From assembly GCF_043099285.1 (NCBI RefSeq), contig NZ_CP170723.1, positions 868,001-932,000 of the forward strand: a stretch of 64,000 bases of DNA, read 5' to 3'. The stretch is from Oryzobacter telluris (GTDB lineage: Bacteria; Actinomycetota; Actinomycetes; Actinomycetales; Dermatophilaceae). Below the pieces are notes generated by a model. That model was not told the origin of the DNA and made no database searches. It saw only the letters and a list, made by a program, of their open reading frames with translations. Below are positions 8,692-16,810 of the stretch, piece by piece. Made by a program: the position numbers and the translations under genes. How positions within the stretch are numbered: the stretch's first letter is position 1; every line of letters starts with the position of its first letter.

Positions 8692-10854
8692 TCAGGTCGT
8701 CGCGGACGTCCCGCCGGACGTGGCCGAGCGCGACTCGAGGGCCTCGGTCAGCAGCGTGACGAGGGCCTCGAGCTGCACGTCGGCCGAGGAGCCCACCTCC
8801 TCGTCGGAGCCGTCGAGGGCGCGCGCCGCCAGCCCCGCCTTGTCGTCGATGAGCTCGGCGATCCGCGGGTCGATGGTCTGCGCGGCGATGATCCGCCACG
8901 CGGTGACCGGCTCGGTCTGGCCGATGCGGTGCACGCGGTCGATCGCCTGGGTCTGCTCCGCCGCGGTCCACGACAGCTCGGCGAGGACGACGTTCGATGC
9001 GACCTGGAGGTTGAGCCCGACGCCGGCGGCGGTGAGCGAGCACACCGCGACGTGGACGTCGGGGTCGGTGAGGAACGCCTCGATGTTCTCCTTGCGCTGC
9101 TTGGGCGTCTGGTCGCCGCGGATCGACGCGTAGCCGACGCCGCGCTTGGCGAAGGTCGCCTCGGCGGTGTCCATGACGTCGATGTGCTTGGCGAAGAAGA
9201 CGACCTTGCCGACGCTGCGCGCCAGCTGCGCCGCGTAGTCGGCGGCGAGCCCGGCCTTGGCCTGGCCGATGCGGCGCATCACCGAGAAGACGTTGTCGCC
9301 GGTCTTGTCGGTGCCGGCGTTCTTGCGCTCGGCCGCGGCGACCTTGCGCACGAGGTCGTGGTCGATGACGTGGGCGTCGACGTCGACCGCGCGGGCGGCG
9401 CGGGACGCCTCGTAGCGTGCGACGAGGCGGCGGGCGAGGTCCTGCTCCGCGGCCCGGATCGAGCGGCTCGCCTCGTCGTCGAGCTCGACGGGGAGATCGG
9501 CCACGCGGCGTGCCGGGATGTCGGAGGCGACGTCGACCTTGCGGCGCCGGACGATGCCCATCTCGATGACGCTCGTGCGCGCGGCCGCGTAGAAGCCGTG
9601 GTCGGCGGGCGCGAGGCCGGTCTCCTCGAGCTTGGCCATGAGGGCGTTGCGCGGCTTCTTGTCGTCGATCCAGCCGAGGAACTGCCAGATGGCGCGGAAG
9701 TCCTCGATGTCGTTGATGAGCGGCGTGCCGGTGAGCGCCATGAGCAGGGCGTGGCTGTTGCGCGCCCGGATCCGCTCGGAGAGCCCCAGCACGTGCTGCG
9801 AGCGCTGCGAGGTCTTGTTCTTGATGAAGTGCGCCTCGTCGACGACCATCCCGCGAAAGCCCAGGGTGCCCAGCCATCCGACGTGCCGGTCGAGGATGTC
9901 GTAGTTGACGATGACGATGTCGGCGAAGCCGTCGATGGTGTCGCCGTCGCCGTGGACGACTGTGGCCGCCCGGCGGGGGGTCCACAGCTCGGCCTCGTGC
10001 GCCCAGTTCGCCTTGACGACGTTGGGGACGACGACGAGCAGGGGGAAGGCGTCGGCGGCGTCGGCGGCGAGCAGCGCCTGCGCGGTCTTGCCCAGGCCCG
10101 GCTCGTCGGCGAGGAGGAAGGTGCGGTGGCCCGCGGCGGCGGCCGCCACGACCTGGGCCTGGTGGTGCATGAGCTCGAGGTCCTTGATGCCGTGGACGAC
10201 GGCGCCGGGCTCGGGCAGCGGCATGCACGTGGAGTCGCCGCCGTACTCGAAGGCGCGGAACAGCGGGGTCAGCAGCTCCCAGCCGCCGAGCCGGTTCGTC
10301 GTGGGGCGCGGCGGCGGGGGAGGGGTGGCCCCCGGCGCGAGGAAGGGGTTGGCGAGCTGGCGGGCGATGACCGTCTGCGGGACCACGCGTCGCGCGGTGG
10401 GGACCGGCTCGGCGAACGTCGTCGGCTCGGGCTCGACGACGGCCTCGGGCTCGCGCCCGCTGTCGCGCAGCATCCGGTTCTTCAGGTCCTTGGCGTCGGC
10501 GGAGACGACCGCACCGTCGGCCAGCAGCTCGAGCAGCGAGGTGTCGCGCGCGGCCGTCTTGGCGAGGATGGTGGCGATGCCGTCGAGCCGGGTCATCGCG
10601 GCGGTGCGCTCGCCGGCCGAGACCGTGGTGTCGGTCTTCAGCCGGGCGCGCTCCTCGCGGACGAGCAGGGCGACCACCTGGAAAGCCGTGCGCTCACGCG
10701 GCCGGACCCGGCCGCGCATCGCGTCGGCCTCGACCTTGCGGATGGCGCGCGCGAGGACGGGGATGATCCCCTCGTCGTCGTGGGCGCGCGGTCGCTGCCG
10801 GTCACGCTGCGTGGACCGCGGCGCGCCGGCACGGCGCGGAGCTCGCTGTGCCAA
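8692..10854 (-). CDS. SNF2-family DEAD/DEAH-type helicase
   Basis: This 720-residue protein has a complete SNF2-type ATPase in its last 470 residues. Walker A is DEPGLGKTAQ, the DEAH box is VVDEAHFIKN, motif III is LTGTPLIN, and the second RecA lobe carries AGVGLNLQ and the signature Q-x-x-DRVHRIGQ. The first 200 residues are charged and helical, without a known domain. The start is taken as TTG at 10854, since AAGGAGAAGG lies just upstream and the protein pattern stops there; the open frame runs much further but looks non-coding. Proteins of this kind translocate on double-stranded DNA and remodel protein-DNA complexes, often in repair or defence. No partner nuclease or methylase is adjacent, so the role is unknown. 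Confidence 0.9.
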   Translation of the reverse strand: MAQRAPRRAGAPRSTQRDRQRPRAHDDEGIIPVLARAIRKVEADAMRGRVRPRERTAFQVVALLVREERARLKTDTTVSAGERTAAMTRLDGIATILAKTAARDTSLLELLADGAVVSADAKDLKNRMLRDSGREPEAVVEPEPTTFAEPVPTARRVVPQTVIARQLANPFLAPGATPPPPPRPTTNRLGGWELLTPLFRAFEYGGDSTCMPLPEPGAVVHGIKDLELMHHQAQVVAAAAAGHRTFLLADEPGLGKTAQALLAADAADAFPLLVVVPNVVKANWAHEAELWTPRRAATVVHGDGDTIDGFADIVIVNYDILDRHVGWLGTLGFRGMVVDEAHFIKNKTSQRSQHVLGLSERIRARNSHALLMALTGTPLINDIEDFRAIWQFLGWIDDKKPRNALMAKLEETGLAPADHGFYAAARTSVIEMGIVRRRKVDVASDIPARRVADLPVELDDEASRSIRAAEQDLARRLVARYEASRAARAVDVDAHVIDHDLVRKVAAAERKNAGTDKTGDNVFSVMRRIGQAKAGLAADYAAQLARSVGKVVFFAKHIDVMDTAEATFAKRGVGYASIRGDQTPKQRKENIEAFLTDPDVHVAVCSLTAAGVGLNLQVASNVVLAELSWTAAEQTQAIDRVHRIGQTEPVTAWRIIAAQTIDPRIAELIDDKAGLAARALDGSDEEVGSSADVQLEALVTLLTEALESRSATSGGTSATT

Positions 10855-11120
10855 GCGGTTCCTTCTCCTTCGTCGGACACGGCGGGAGCGAGACCGGCGG
10901 CGCCGGCCCGGCTCCGGGGACGTCGTGGCCGTCGGGCGGGCGGGACGACGTCCCGGGCCGACGCGCACGCTCGCCGAGGGCAAGGCCCCGGCCCCCGTGT
11001 CGCGGATGCGTTCCCGCCGAGCGGCGGGACACCATCCAGCGTACGGGGTCGGCGCCGACGACGGTGACCCCGTCGACAGGTTTGTCCTCCGGTCGCGACC
11101 GGAGGCGACCCGCCAGCGGG

Positions 11121-11792
11121 TCAGGCGCGGACGATCCCGTCGACGACGACCTCGAGCATGGGGCGCACGGCGATGTCGGCGCGGCTGGTGTCGGCGACGC
11201 TGGCGATGCCGCTGACGAGGCGCATGACGTTGGCCGGGTCGACGCCGTCGCGCAGCTCGCCGGTGGCGTCGAGGTGCTCGATGACGCGGCGGTTGGCCTG
11301 GCCCATGACGTGGCACTTGCGGTACATCGGCGACGCGGGGTCGTCCATCGCCGCGCAGATCTTCGTGGCCGCGCCACGGTGCAGGGTGATGTGCTCGATG
11401 AAGTGCTCGAACCAGTCGAGGAGCATGACGGGGGCGGGCGCGCCGGTGGCGATGGCGGCGTCGGCGTCGGCGGACACCCGGTCGGTCCACTCCTGCATCA
11501 GGGCGTCGACGAGGGCCTCGCGGGTGGGGAAGTGGCGGTAGAGGGTGCCGGGACCCACCTCGGCGCGCCTGGCGATCTCGTCGAGGGAGGCGTCGGTGCC
11601 GCGCTCGGTGAACACGATCCGGGCCGTGGCGAGGATCTTGTCGTAGTTGCGGCGGGCGTCGGCGCGCATCGGCCGAGAACTTTTCTGGGGAGCTTCGGAC
11701 GCGTCAGTGGATGCCGAGGTCGCCTGTGCGGCAACGGTTTCCGGCGGCGACTCGAGGGTCGACCGCCCGGTGGCGGCGGACGTCACTGACAT
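11121..11792 (-). CDS. TetR-family transcriptional repressor
   Basis: This is a 223-residue regulator. A Ser/Thr/Ala-rich N-terminal extension of about 40 residues precedes a typical TetR helix-turn-helix (about 48-95), with ILATARIVFTERG, SLDEIARRAEVGPGTLYRHF and the following recognition helix. The remainder is an all-helical ligand and dimer domain. It is divergent from a small gene and a DHA2-type exporter. Two CGGAG-N5-CTCCG sites lie in the gap, so it probably represses itself and the exporter until a toxic compound binds. The long N-terminal extension could mean the true start is an internal ATG at residue 42. Confidence 0.92.
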   Translation of the reverse strand: MSVTSAATGRSTLESPPETVAAQATSASTDASEAPQKSSRPMRADARRNYDKILATARIVFTERGTDASLDEIARRAEVGPGTLYRHFPTREALVDALMQEWTDRVSADADAAIATGAPAPVMLLDWFEHFIEHITLHRGAATKICAAMDDPASPMYRKCHVMGQANRRVIEHLDATGELRDGVDPANVMRLVSGIASVADTSRADIAVRPMLEVVVDGIVRA

Positions 11793-11805
11793 TCTCCTTG
11801 CAGAA

Positions 11806-11854
11806 ACGGAGACATTCTCCGTATTGTTATCGACAGAACCGGAGTGGTTCTCCG
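11806..11854. promoter_or_regulatory. Two TetR operator candidates
   Basis: Two near-identical inverted repeats lie in the divergent gap: CGGAGACATTCTCCG (11807-11821) and CGGAGTGGTTCTCCG (11840-11854). Both are CGGAG-N5-CTCCG, and their centres are 33 bp apart, about three helical turns. They share flanking bases (AGAA before each). The placement fits repressor sites controlling both directions. Confidence 0.8.
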
Positions 11855-11896
11855 CTAATCGTAGCGCGGACCGTCGCCCAGAGGGAGCCAGCAGCC

Positions 11897-12094
11897 ATGA
11901 CCACCACGATCCACCCCACCCGCCAGGCGCGGCGCCTCCACCTGTCGCACCTCGCCACCACGCACCGGGCCCCGCTGTCCGGGCGCGCCCCGACGGGCGT
12001 GCGCACCCGCACCTCCTTCACCCCGATGACGCCCGAGGGTGGTCGCCGTCCGGCACCCCGCCCCGAGGCGCACGCCCAGACCCGCGAATCCTGA
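11897..12094 (+). CDS. Small unknown basic protein before the MFS exporter
   Basis: This is a possible 65-residue product, rich in Arg, His, Thr and Pro, with no recognised domain. It begins at ATG 11897, preceded by a GAGGGAG ribosome site, and ends 7 bases before the exporter start. The spacing suggests one transcript under TetR control. It could be a real small protein or a leader peptide that couples translation into the exporter. Composition alone does not prove it is coding. Confidence 0.45.
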   Translation: MTTTIHPTRQARRLHLSHLATTHRAPLSGRAPTGVRTRTSFTPMTPEGGRRPAPRPEAHAQTRES

Positions 12095-12101
12095 GGACCC
12101 G

Positions 12102-13574
12102 ATGTCGACCAGCACCACCGAGGCGCTCACCGGCGCCACCTCCTCCGCTCCCTCCCTTCCCGCGGCCGCCACCACCGCGGACGGCGCCTCCGGTGAGCGC
12201 TCCGCCCGCCGCGCCACCGTCGGCATCGGCATCGTGCTCGTCGCCCAGCTGATGCTCGTGCTCGACGCCACCGTCGTGAACGTCGCCCTCCCGCACATCC
12301 GCACCGACCTCGGCTTCTCGCCCGCCGGCCTGTCGTGGGTGCTCAACGCCTACACCCTCGCCTTCGGCGGCCTGCTGCTGCTCGGCGGGCGGCTGGGCGA
12401 CGTGTTCGGTCGCCTGCGCACCTTCGAGCTGGGCCTGGCCGTCTTCACCGTCGCCAGCCTGCTCGGCGGCCTCGCCACCACCCCGACCTGGCTCATCGCG
12501 GCGCGCACCCTCCAGGGCGTCGGGGCGGCGCTCGCCGCGCCGGGTGTCCTCGCGCTGCTCACCACGAGCGCCCCGAACGAGGCCGCGCGCAACCGCGGGC
12601 TCGCGCTCTTCACGGCCGTCTCCTCCGCCGGCGCCTCCATCGGGCTGCTCCTCGGCGGGGTGCTCACCGACGTCGTCAGCTGGCACTGGACCCTCTTCGT
12701 CAACGTGCCGATCGGCGTGGGGGTGCTGCTCCTCGCCCGGCGCTTCGTCTCGGAGACGCCGCGGGTCGGCGGCCGCTTCGACGTCGTCGGCGCGGTCACG
12801 GCCACCGTCGGCTCGGTCTCGGTCGTCCACGGCTTCATCAGCGCGGCCGACCGCGGCTGGACCTCGCCGGTGACCCTGGCCTCCTTCGTCGTGGGCGTGC
12901 TGCTCATCGGGTGGTTCGTCCGGACCGAGGGTCGGGTGTCCGCGCCCCTGCTCCCGCTGGCCCTGGTCCGCAACCGGCACCGGGCGGGTGCCCTGGTCCT
13001 CATGGCCCTCGTCGTCGGGGCGCAGTTCTCGACGTTCTTCCTCGTCACGCAGTACCTGCAGCTCGTCCTCGGGTTCAGCCCGGTGGCCACGGGTGAGGCG
13101 TTCCTGCCGCTCAGCCTCGCGATCTTCGCGACGTCGCGGGTCAGCGCCCGGCTCGTGGCGAGCATCGGCCCGCGGGCCCTGATGCTGGCGGGCACGACGG
13201 GCCTGACCGTGAGCTTCCTCTGGCTCAGCGGCATCTCCACGACGAGCACCTACGCCGCCCACCTCCTCGGGGCGCTCGTCCTCAACGGGGTCTCGGCCGC
13301 GCTGGTCTTCATGCCGGTCACGGTCGTCGTCCTCGGCGGCGTCGAGCGCTCCCAGGCCGGGACGGTGTCCGGGCTGCTCCAGACCGCCCAGCAGCTGGGT
13401 GGGGCCGTCGGCCTCGCCGCGATCGTCAGCGTCTACGCGTCGCAGTCGCAGCCGGGGCAGTTCGTCCCCGGGGTGCAGCCGGCCTTCCTCACCTCGGCCG
13501 GGTTCACCCTGGTGGCGCTGCTCGTCGCCGCGGTCGTCCTGCGGCCCCGGAAGCCGGCGCCCGCCGACGCCTGA
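12102..13574 (+). CDS. MFS drug exporter, DHA2 (EmrB/QacA) family
   Basis: This is a 490-residue membrane protein with about 14 hydrophobic segments. The first carries the DHA2 pattern LDATVVNVALPHI, and GGRLGDVFGRLR is the conserved loop between helices 2 and 3. The start is ATG 12102, with TGAGGA upstream, because the preceding in-frame sequence lacks a protein pattern. Members export hydrophobic or cationic compounds in exchange for protons. The divergent TetR gene and twin operators argue for drug-inducible expression. It ends 25 bases from a converging hydrolase gene. Confidence 0.93.
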   Translation: MSTSTTEALTGATSSAPSLPAAATTADGASGERSARRATVGIGIVLVAQLMLVLDATVVNVALPHIRTDLGFSPAGLSWVLNAYTLAFGGLLLLGGRLGDVFGRLRTFELGLAVFTVASLLGGLATTPTWLIAARTLQGVGAALAAPGVLALLTTSAPNEAARNRGLALFTAVSSAGASIGLLLGGVLTDVVSWHWTLFVNVPIGVGVLLLARRFVSETPRVGGRFDVVGAVTATVGSVSVVHGFISAADRGWTSPVTLASFVVGVLLIGWFVRTEGRVSAPLLPLALVRNRHRAGALVLMALVVGAQFSTFFLVTQYLQLVLGFSPVATGEAFLPLSLAIFATSRVSARLVASIGPRALMLAGTTGLTVSFLWLSGISTTSTYAAHLLGALVLNGVSAALVFMPVTVVVLGGVERSQAGTVSGLLQTAQQLGGAVGLAAIVSVYASQSQPGQFVPGVQPAFLTSAGFTLVALLVAAVVLRPRKPAPADA

Positions 13575-13599
13575 GGTCGACGGTGCCCGGTTGGAAGGG

Positions 13600-14670
13600 C
13601 TACGGCAGCAGCAGGGGGCGGGCCTCTGCGGAGCGGATCATCGACCCTCCGGAGTGGGCGACGCCGGGCACCGTCACGAGGGAGTGGGAGCGCACGGCGT
13701 CGGCGCCGAGGGTCCTCGGGAGCGCGGCGAAGAAGTTGCGACCCCGAGCCAGCCGGTTCGCCCCCTCCCAGGTGGCGGAGCACCCGGTGTCGAGGCTGGA
13801 GTCCACGACCGTGTCGAGCCCCCCGAGGAGGTAGCTCACGGGGGCGGCCGCGTACGCCGCCCTCGCCTGGGTGTCGGTCCGGGTGGACAGCGGGCCCGAG
13901 CGTCGCGAGAGTCCGTACTTCCAGGTGTTCCAGCGGGGGCAGGCGCGCTGCTCACTGGGCGTCAGCGCGCGACGGGTGGTGCCGCTCCATCGCTGCGTGT
14001 CGAGGTACAGGTAGGTCCCGGGGTTCATCGGCAGGTAGCGGGTGACGACGTCCTGCCCGGCGAAGGCGACGTAGCGCTGCACGAACTGGCCGCCGGCGCT
14101 GTGCCCTGCCACGGTGATCCGGGCGTTGGGGAACGAGCGGTGGGCCTGCACCGCCATGGCGTCGAGCACGGCGAACGAGGAGATCGTCCAGGCCCGCGCC
14201 GTGGCGACCGAGGGGTCGCCCTGCTTCCAGCCGTCCGCGGACCAGTACAGCTGGTTGCTCCGCGGTGAGTCCGCCGCAGCGGCGAACCAGGGGGCGACGA
14301 CGACCGTCGTCGACATCCTGCCCGCCAGCGTCGCGGCGTCCGCCGTGTAGCGGCCGTAGTCGTCGGCGTTGCGGGAGTCGCCGTGCACGGTGACCACGAC
14401 GTTGCGCACGGCGCTGTCGGGCCGCGACAGCCCGCCGTTGGACCAGTAGGGGACGACGTAGGTCGTCCCGGCCTGCGTGATCGCGAAGTCCGTGAGGGAG
14501 AGGGTCGCCGTGCGGACGACGTCGGTGCCGGCCAGCTCGGGGAGCTGCGCCGAGGCGGGAGCCGCCGGAGCGGCGGCGAGGCAGAGGAGGGCCACGGCGA
14601 GGACGCGGGCCGATCGACCGACCCGGCCGGGAGCGCGGCGGCAGGGGTCGATGCGTGGCGGGTGTGGCAT
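13600..14670 (-). CDS. Exported alpha/beta hydrolase (paralogue 2)
   Basis: This is a 356-residue serine hydrolase. A basic N terminus and an Ala-rich hydrophobic stretch ending ASA form a signal peptide (about 1-42). The nucleophile motif is GHSAGGQ, a likely acid lies in the LLGGLDTVVD region, and a likely catalytic His is in VPGVAHSGG. It shares the layout TVHGDSRNADDY, GHSAG and FVxRY with the hydrolase at 14808, so the two are paralogues. It is probably an extracellular esterase acting on an unknown substrate. The ATG at 14670 has no clear ribosome site, so the start is less certain. A gap of 137 bases separates it from the upstream gene. Confidence 0.85.
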   Translation of the reverse strand: MPHPPRIDPCRRAPGRVGRSARVLAVALLCLAAAPAAPASAQLPELAGTDVVRTATLSLTDFAITQAGTTYVVPYWSNGGLSRPDSAVRNVVVTVHGDSRNADDYGRYTADAATLAGRMSTTVVVAPWFAAAADSPRSNQLYWSADGWKQGDPSVATARAWTISSFAVLDAMAVQAHRSFPNARITVAGHSAGGQFVQRYVAFAGQDVVTRYLPMNPGTYLYLDTQRWSGTTRRALTPSEQRACPRWNTWKYGLSRRSGPLSTRTDTQARAAYAAAPVSYLLGGLDTVVDSSLDTGCSATWEGANRLARGRNFFAALPRTLGADAVRSHSLVTVPGVAHSGGSMIRSAEARPLLLP

Positions 14671-14807
14671 CGCAGGGGGCTCACATTCTCGGGGACCGGG
14701 CTGGCTGCGTCCCCTGCGGACACCTGAGCAGCATCGCAGAACGGACCTGCGGAAACCGACGAATGGAGAATGGTCGCCCTGACGGGGGAGGCCGGGATAC
14801 CTGCTGG

Positions 14808-15731
14808 TCAGCCCGCCGACGGCGCGATGAGCTCGACCGCCGCCGCGGACATGGCGACGTGGTCGTGGGCGACTCCCGGCACCACGACGAGGCGCCAGCG
14901 GAAGTCCAGCGCGTCCTCCTCGGCGGCAGCCCGACCCCGGGCGAAGAAGCTCAGCCCGCGCTGGTACCGCGTGGAGCCCTGGGCGTTCGCGCCCCTGTCC
15001 CGTCGCAGGTTCTCGGTCTCGACGTCGTCGCTGCCCAGCAGCACCACCAGGTCCCGCCCGAACAGCGCCCGGAGGTCGACCGACGGCGTCGGCAGGGCGT
15101 CGAGCCCGTAGGGGAAGTCGGCGGACTCGTCGGGCATGGTGTACCAGCCGGCGTTCGCCGCCACCGTCGTGGACACCGGTGCCTGTGGCATGAACTCGAG
15201 GTAGCGGTGCACGAACTGGGCCCCTGCGGAATGACCGAACAGGGCGAACGTGCGGCCGGTGTTGCCCACCTGGTGGCGCACCTGGGCGACGATCGGCTCG
15301 ATCGCGGCGAAGGTCCATCGCTCCCGGGGCACCGGGTCGCCGTCGGCGTCGACGACGCCCCCGAGGTTGTAGCCCGCTGCTCCCGGGAAGTCGTCGTCGG
15401 GGAACTCGGGGACGACGACGATCATCGGACGCCGCTGGACGAGGGGGACCCACGCGTCCCGGTAGTCGGACGCGTTGCGCTCGGTCCCGTGCATCACGAC
15501 GACGACGGCGGCGGTCGTGAGGTCGCCCGCCCCGGTGACGCCGAAGACCCGGATCGGGGGGAAGCCGGGCAGCCGGACGGTGAGCTCCCACGGCCCGGCT
15601 GCCAGGGCAGGGGTCTGTCGCGGCATCGACGGGCGGGTCGTGCTGCACGCCGCCAGGGACGCCATCGCGAGGACCCCGGTCACGACCACGACGAGGCTCA
15701 GAAGGCGACGGTGCCGACGGCGCCGGTCCAC
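14808..15731 (-). CDS. Lipoprotein alpha/beta hydrolase (paralogue 1)
   Basis: This is a 307-residue serine hydrolase. The start is GTG 15731, with GGAGG five bases upstream, and it overlaps the end of the CapA-like gene by 34 bases. The N terminus is a signal peptide ending in the lipobox-like LAAC near residue 28, so it is probably lipid-anchored outside the cell. The nucleophile motif is GHSAGAQ, an MHGTERNASDY oxyanion region lies before it, and the catalytic His is probably in VPGVAHDH. Position and overlap place it in the same operon as the ABC exporter and CapA-like genes. It may process the material that this operon makes or exports. Confidence 0.88.
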   Translation of the reverse strand: MDRRRRHRRLLSLVVVVTGVLAMASLAACSTTRPSMPRQTPALAAGPWELTVRLPGFPPIRVFGVTGAGDLTTAAVVVVMHGTERNASDYRDAWVPLVQRRPMIVVVPEFPDDDFPGAAGYNLGGVVDADGDPVPRERWTFAAIEPIVAQVRHQVGNTGRTFALFGHSAGAQFVHRYLEFMPQAPVSTTVAANAGWYTMPDESADFPYGLDALPTPSVDLRALFGRDLVVLLGSDDVETENLRRDRGANAQGSTRYQRGLSFFARGRAAAEEDALDFRWRLVVVPGVAHDHVAMSAAAVELIAPSAG

Positions 15732-16810
15732 GTGACCTCCGGTCCGAGGAGCAGCCTGGCGCTGGCCAGGTGGCCGTCGTCGCACGGGCGCGGCACGTAG
15801 CCCACCTCGTCGTTGTCGGTCTGGAGGCAGCGGAAGGTCACCGACCCCGGACCGTTCCCGTGGTCGGCCCAGCTCACGTCGGCGACGAGGCCGACCCCGA
15901 TCTGGCCGAACGTGGTGAACCGCCCCGGCGCCCCGAAGACGAAGTTGCCGAGGCTGTAGAGCACCGGTGTGCCGGAGACGGTCTCGACCGGCTGGGTGGT
16001 GTGGGGTCCGGTGCCGATGACGAGGTCGTAGCCGGCGTCGGCGAGGGTGCGTCCCCACAACCGCTGGCTGTCGTTCACGGCGGCGTAGTTGTCCCCCCAG
16101 TGCACCATCGCGATGACCTTGGTCGCGCCGGCGCGGTGGGCCAGGTCGAGCCCTCGGACGACCCGGTCGGCGGAGAACGACACCATCCCCGGCCTGTCGG
16201 CGGTGCTCCTCATCGTCGGCCCGAAGTCCTCGCCGAACGCGACGACGGCCACCTTCTCGTCGGCACTCGTCAGCAGCAGCGGCCGTTCCGCCTCGGCGAG
16301 GTTCTCCCCGGCGCCGAACGTCGTCATCCCGGAGGTGGCCGCTGCGGCTCGGGTGTCGCGCAGGCCGGTCGGCCCCATGTCCATGACGTGGTTGTTGCCC
16401 AGCCCGAGCACGTCGACCCCGGCGGCCGCCATGGCCGCCGCGGTCCGCGGGTTGCTGGCGTAGCTGTACGGGGCGCCCGGCCGCGCCGGCGTCGAGGCGG
16501 TGGTGATCGGCCCCTCGGCGTTGATGATGACGACGTCGCCGTCCAGCAGGGGTTCGGCCTGCGTGAACACCGTGTCGTAGCCCTGGGTGTCGACCAGCGT
16601 CTGGGCGCCGTCGCCGACCATCGTGTCCCCGGCGAAGGTCAGGGTCAGGACGCCGTCGGCCCCGGCGTCCACCTGCCGAGCGACGACCGCCGGCGCGGGC
16701 GGCTCGGCGATGGCCGCGTGGGCCGCGAGCCCGCCCACGCTCAGGAGGAACACCCCTGCCGCGGTGGCGATGAGCCGCCGGTCACGGGTCAGGTGCGTGT
16801 GGCGCGCCAC
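15698..16810 (-). CDS. CapA-family protein (poly-gamma-glutamate synthesis type)
   Basis: This is a 370-residue membrane-anchored protein. An N-terminal hydrophobic segment (about 12-35) is followed by a CapA/PgsA metallophosphatase-like fold: FAGDTMVGDG, NAEGPI, GLGNNHVMD, VHWGDNY, IGTGPHTTQP and YSLGNFVF, in the order seen in the family. CapA proteins take part in making or attaching poly-gamma-glutamate capsules, though many homologues are uncharacterised. The chosen GTG (16810) overlaps the end of the ABC transporter gene; another GTG 30 bases upstream is possible. The ligase partners CapB and CapC are not in this window, so true poly-glutamate synthesis is not shown. Confidence 0.88.
   Translation of the reverse strand: MARHTHLTRDRRLIATAAGVFLLSVGGLAAHAAIAEPPAPAVVARQVDAGADGVLTLTFAGDTMVGDGAQTLVDTQGYDTVFTQAEPLLDGDVVIINAEGPITTASTPARPGAPYSYASNPRTAAAMAAAGVDVLGLGNNHVMDMGPTGLRDTRAAAATSGMTTFGAGENLAEAERPLLLTSADEKVAVVAFGEDFGPTMRSTADRPGMVSFSADRVVRGLDLAHRAGATKVIAMVHWGDNYAAVNDSQRLWGRTLADAGYDLVIGTGPHTTQPVETVSGTPVLYSLGNFVFGAPGRFTTFGQIGVGLVADVSWADHGNGPGSVTFRCLQTDNDEVGYVPRPCDDGHLASARLLLGPEVTWTGAVGTVAF

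Noticed and set aside
8692..10854. SNF2 helicase as part of a defence system such as DISARM
   Set aside because: No methylase, nuclease or DUF1998-type partner is adjacent.
10855..11490. N-terminal extension of the SNF2 helicase to 11490
   Set aside because: The extra residues are Arg/Ala-rich without pattern, overlap the TetR gene, and a good ribosome site lies directly before TTG 10854.
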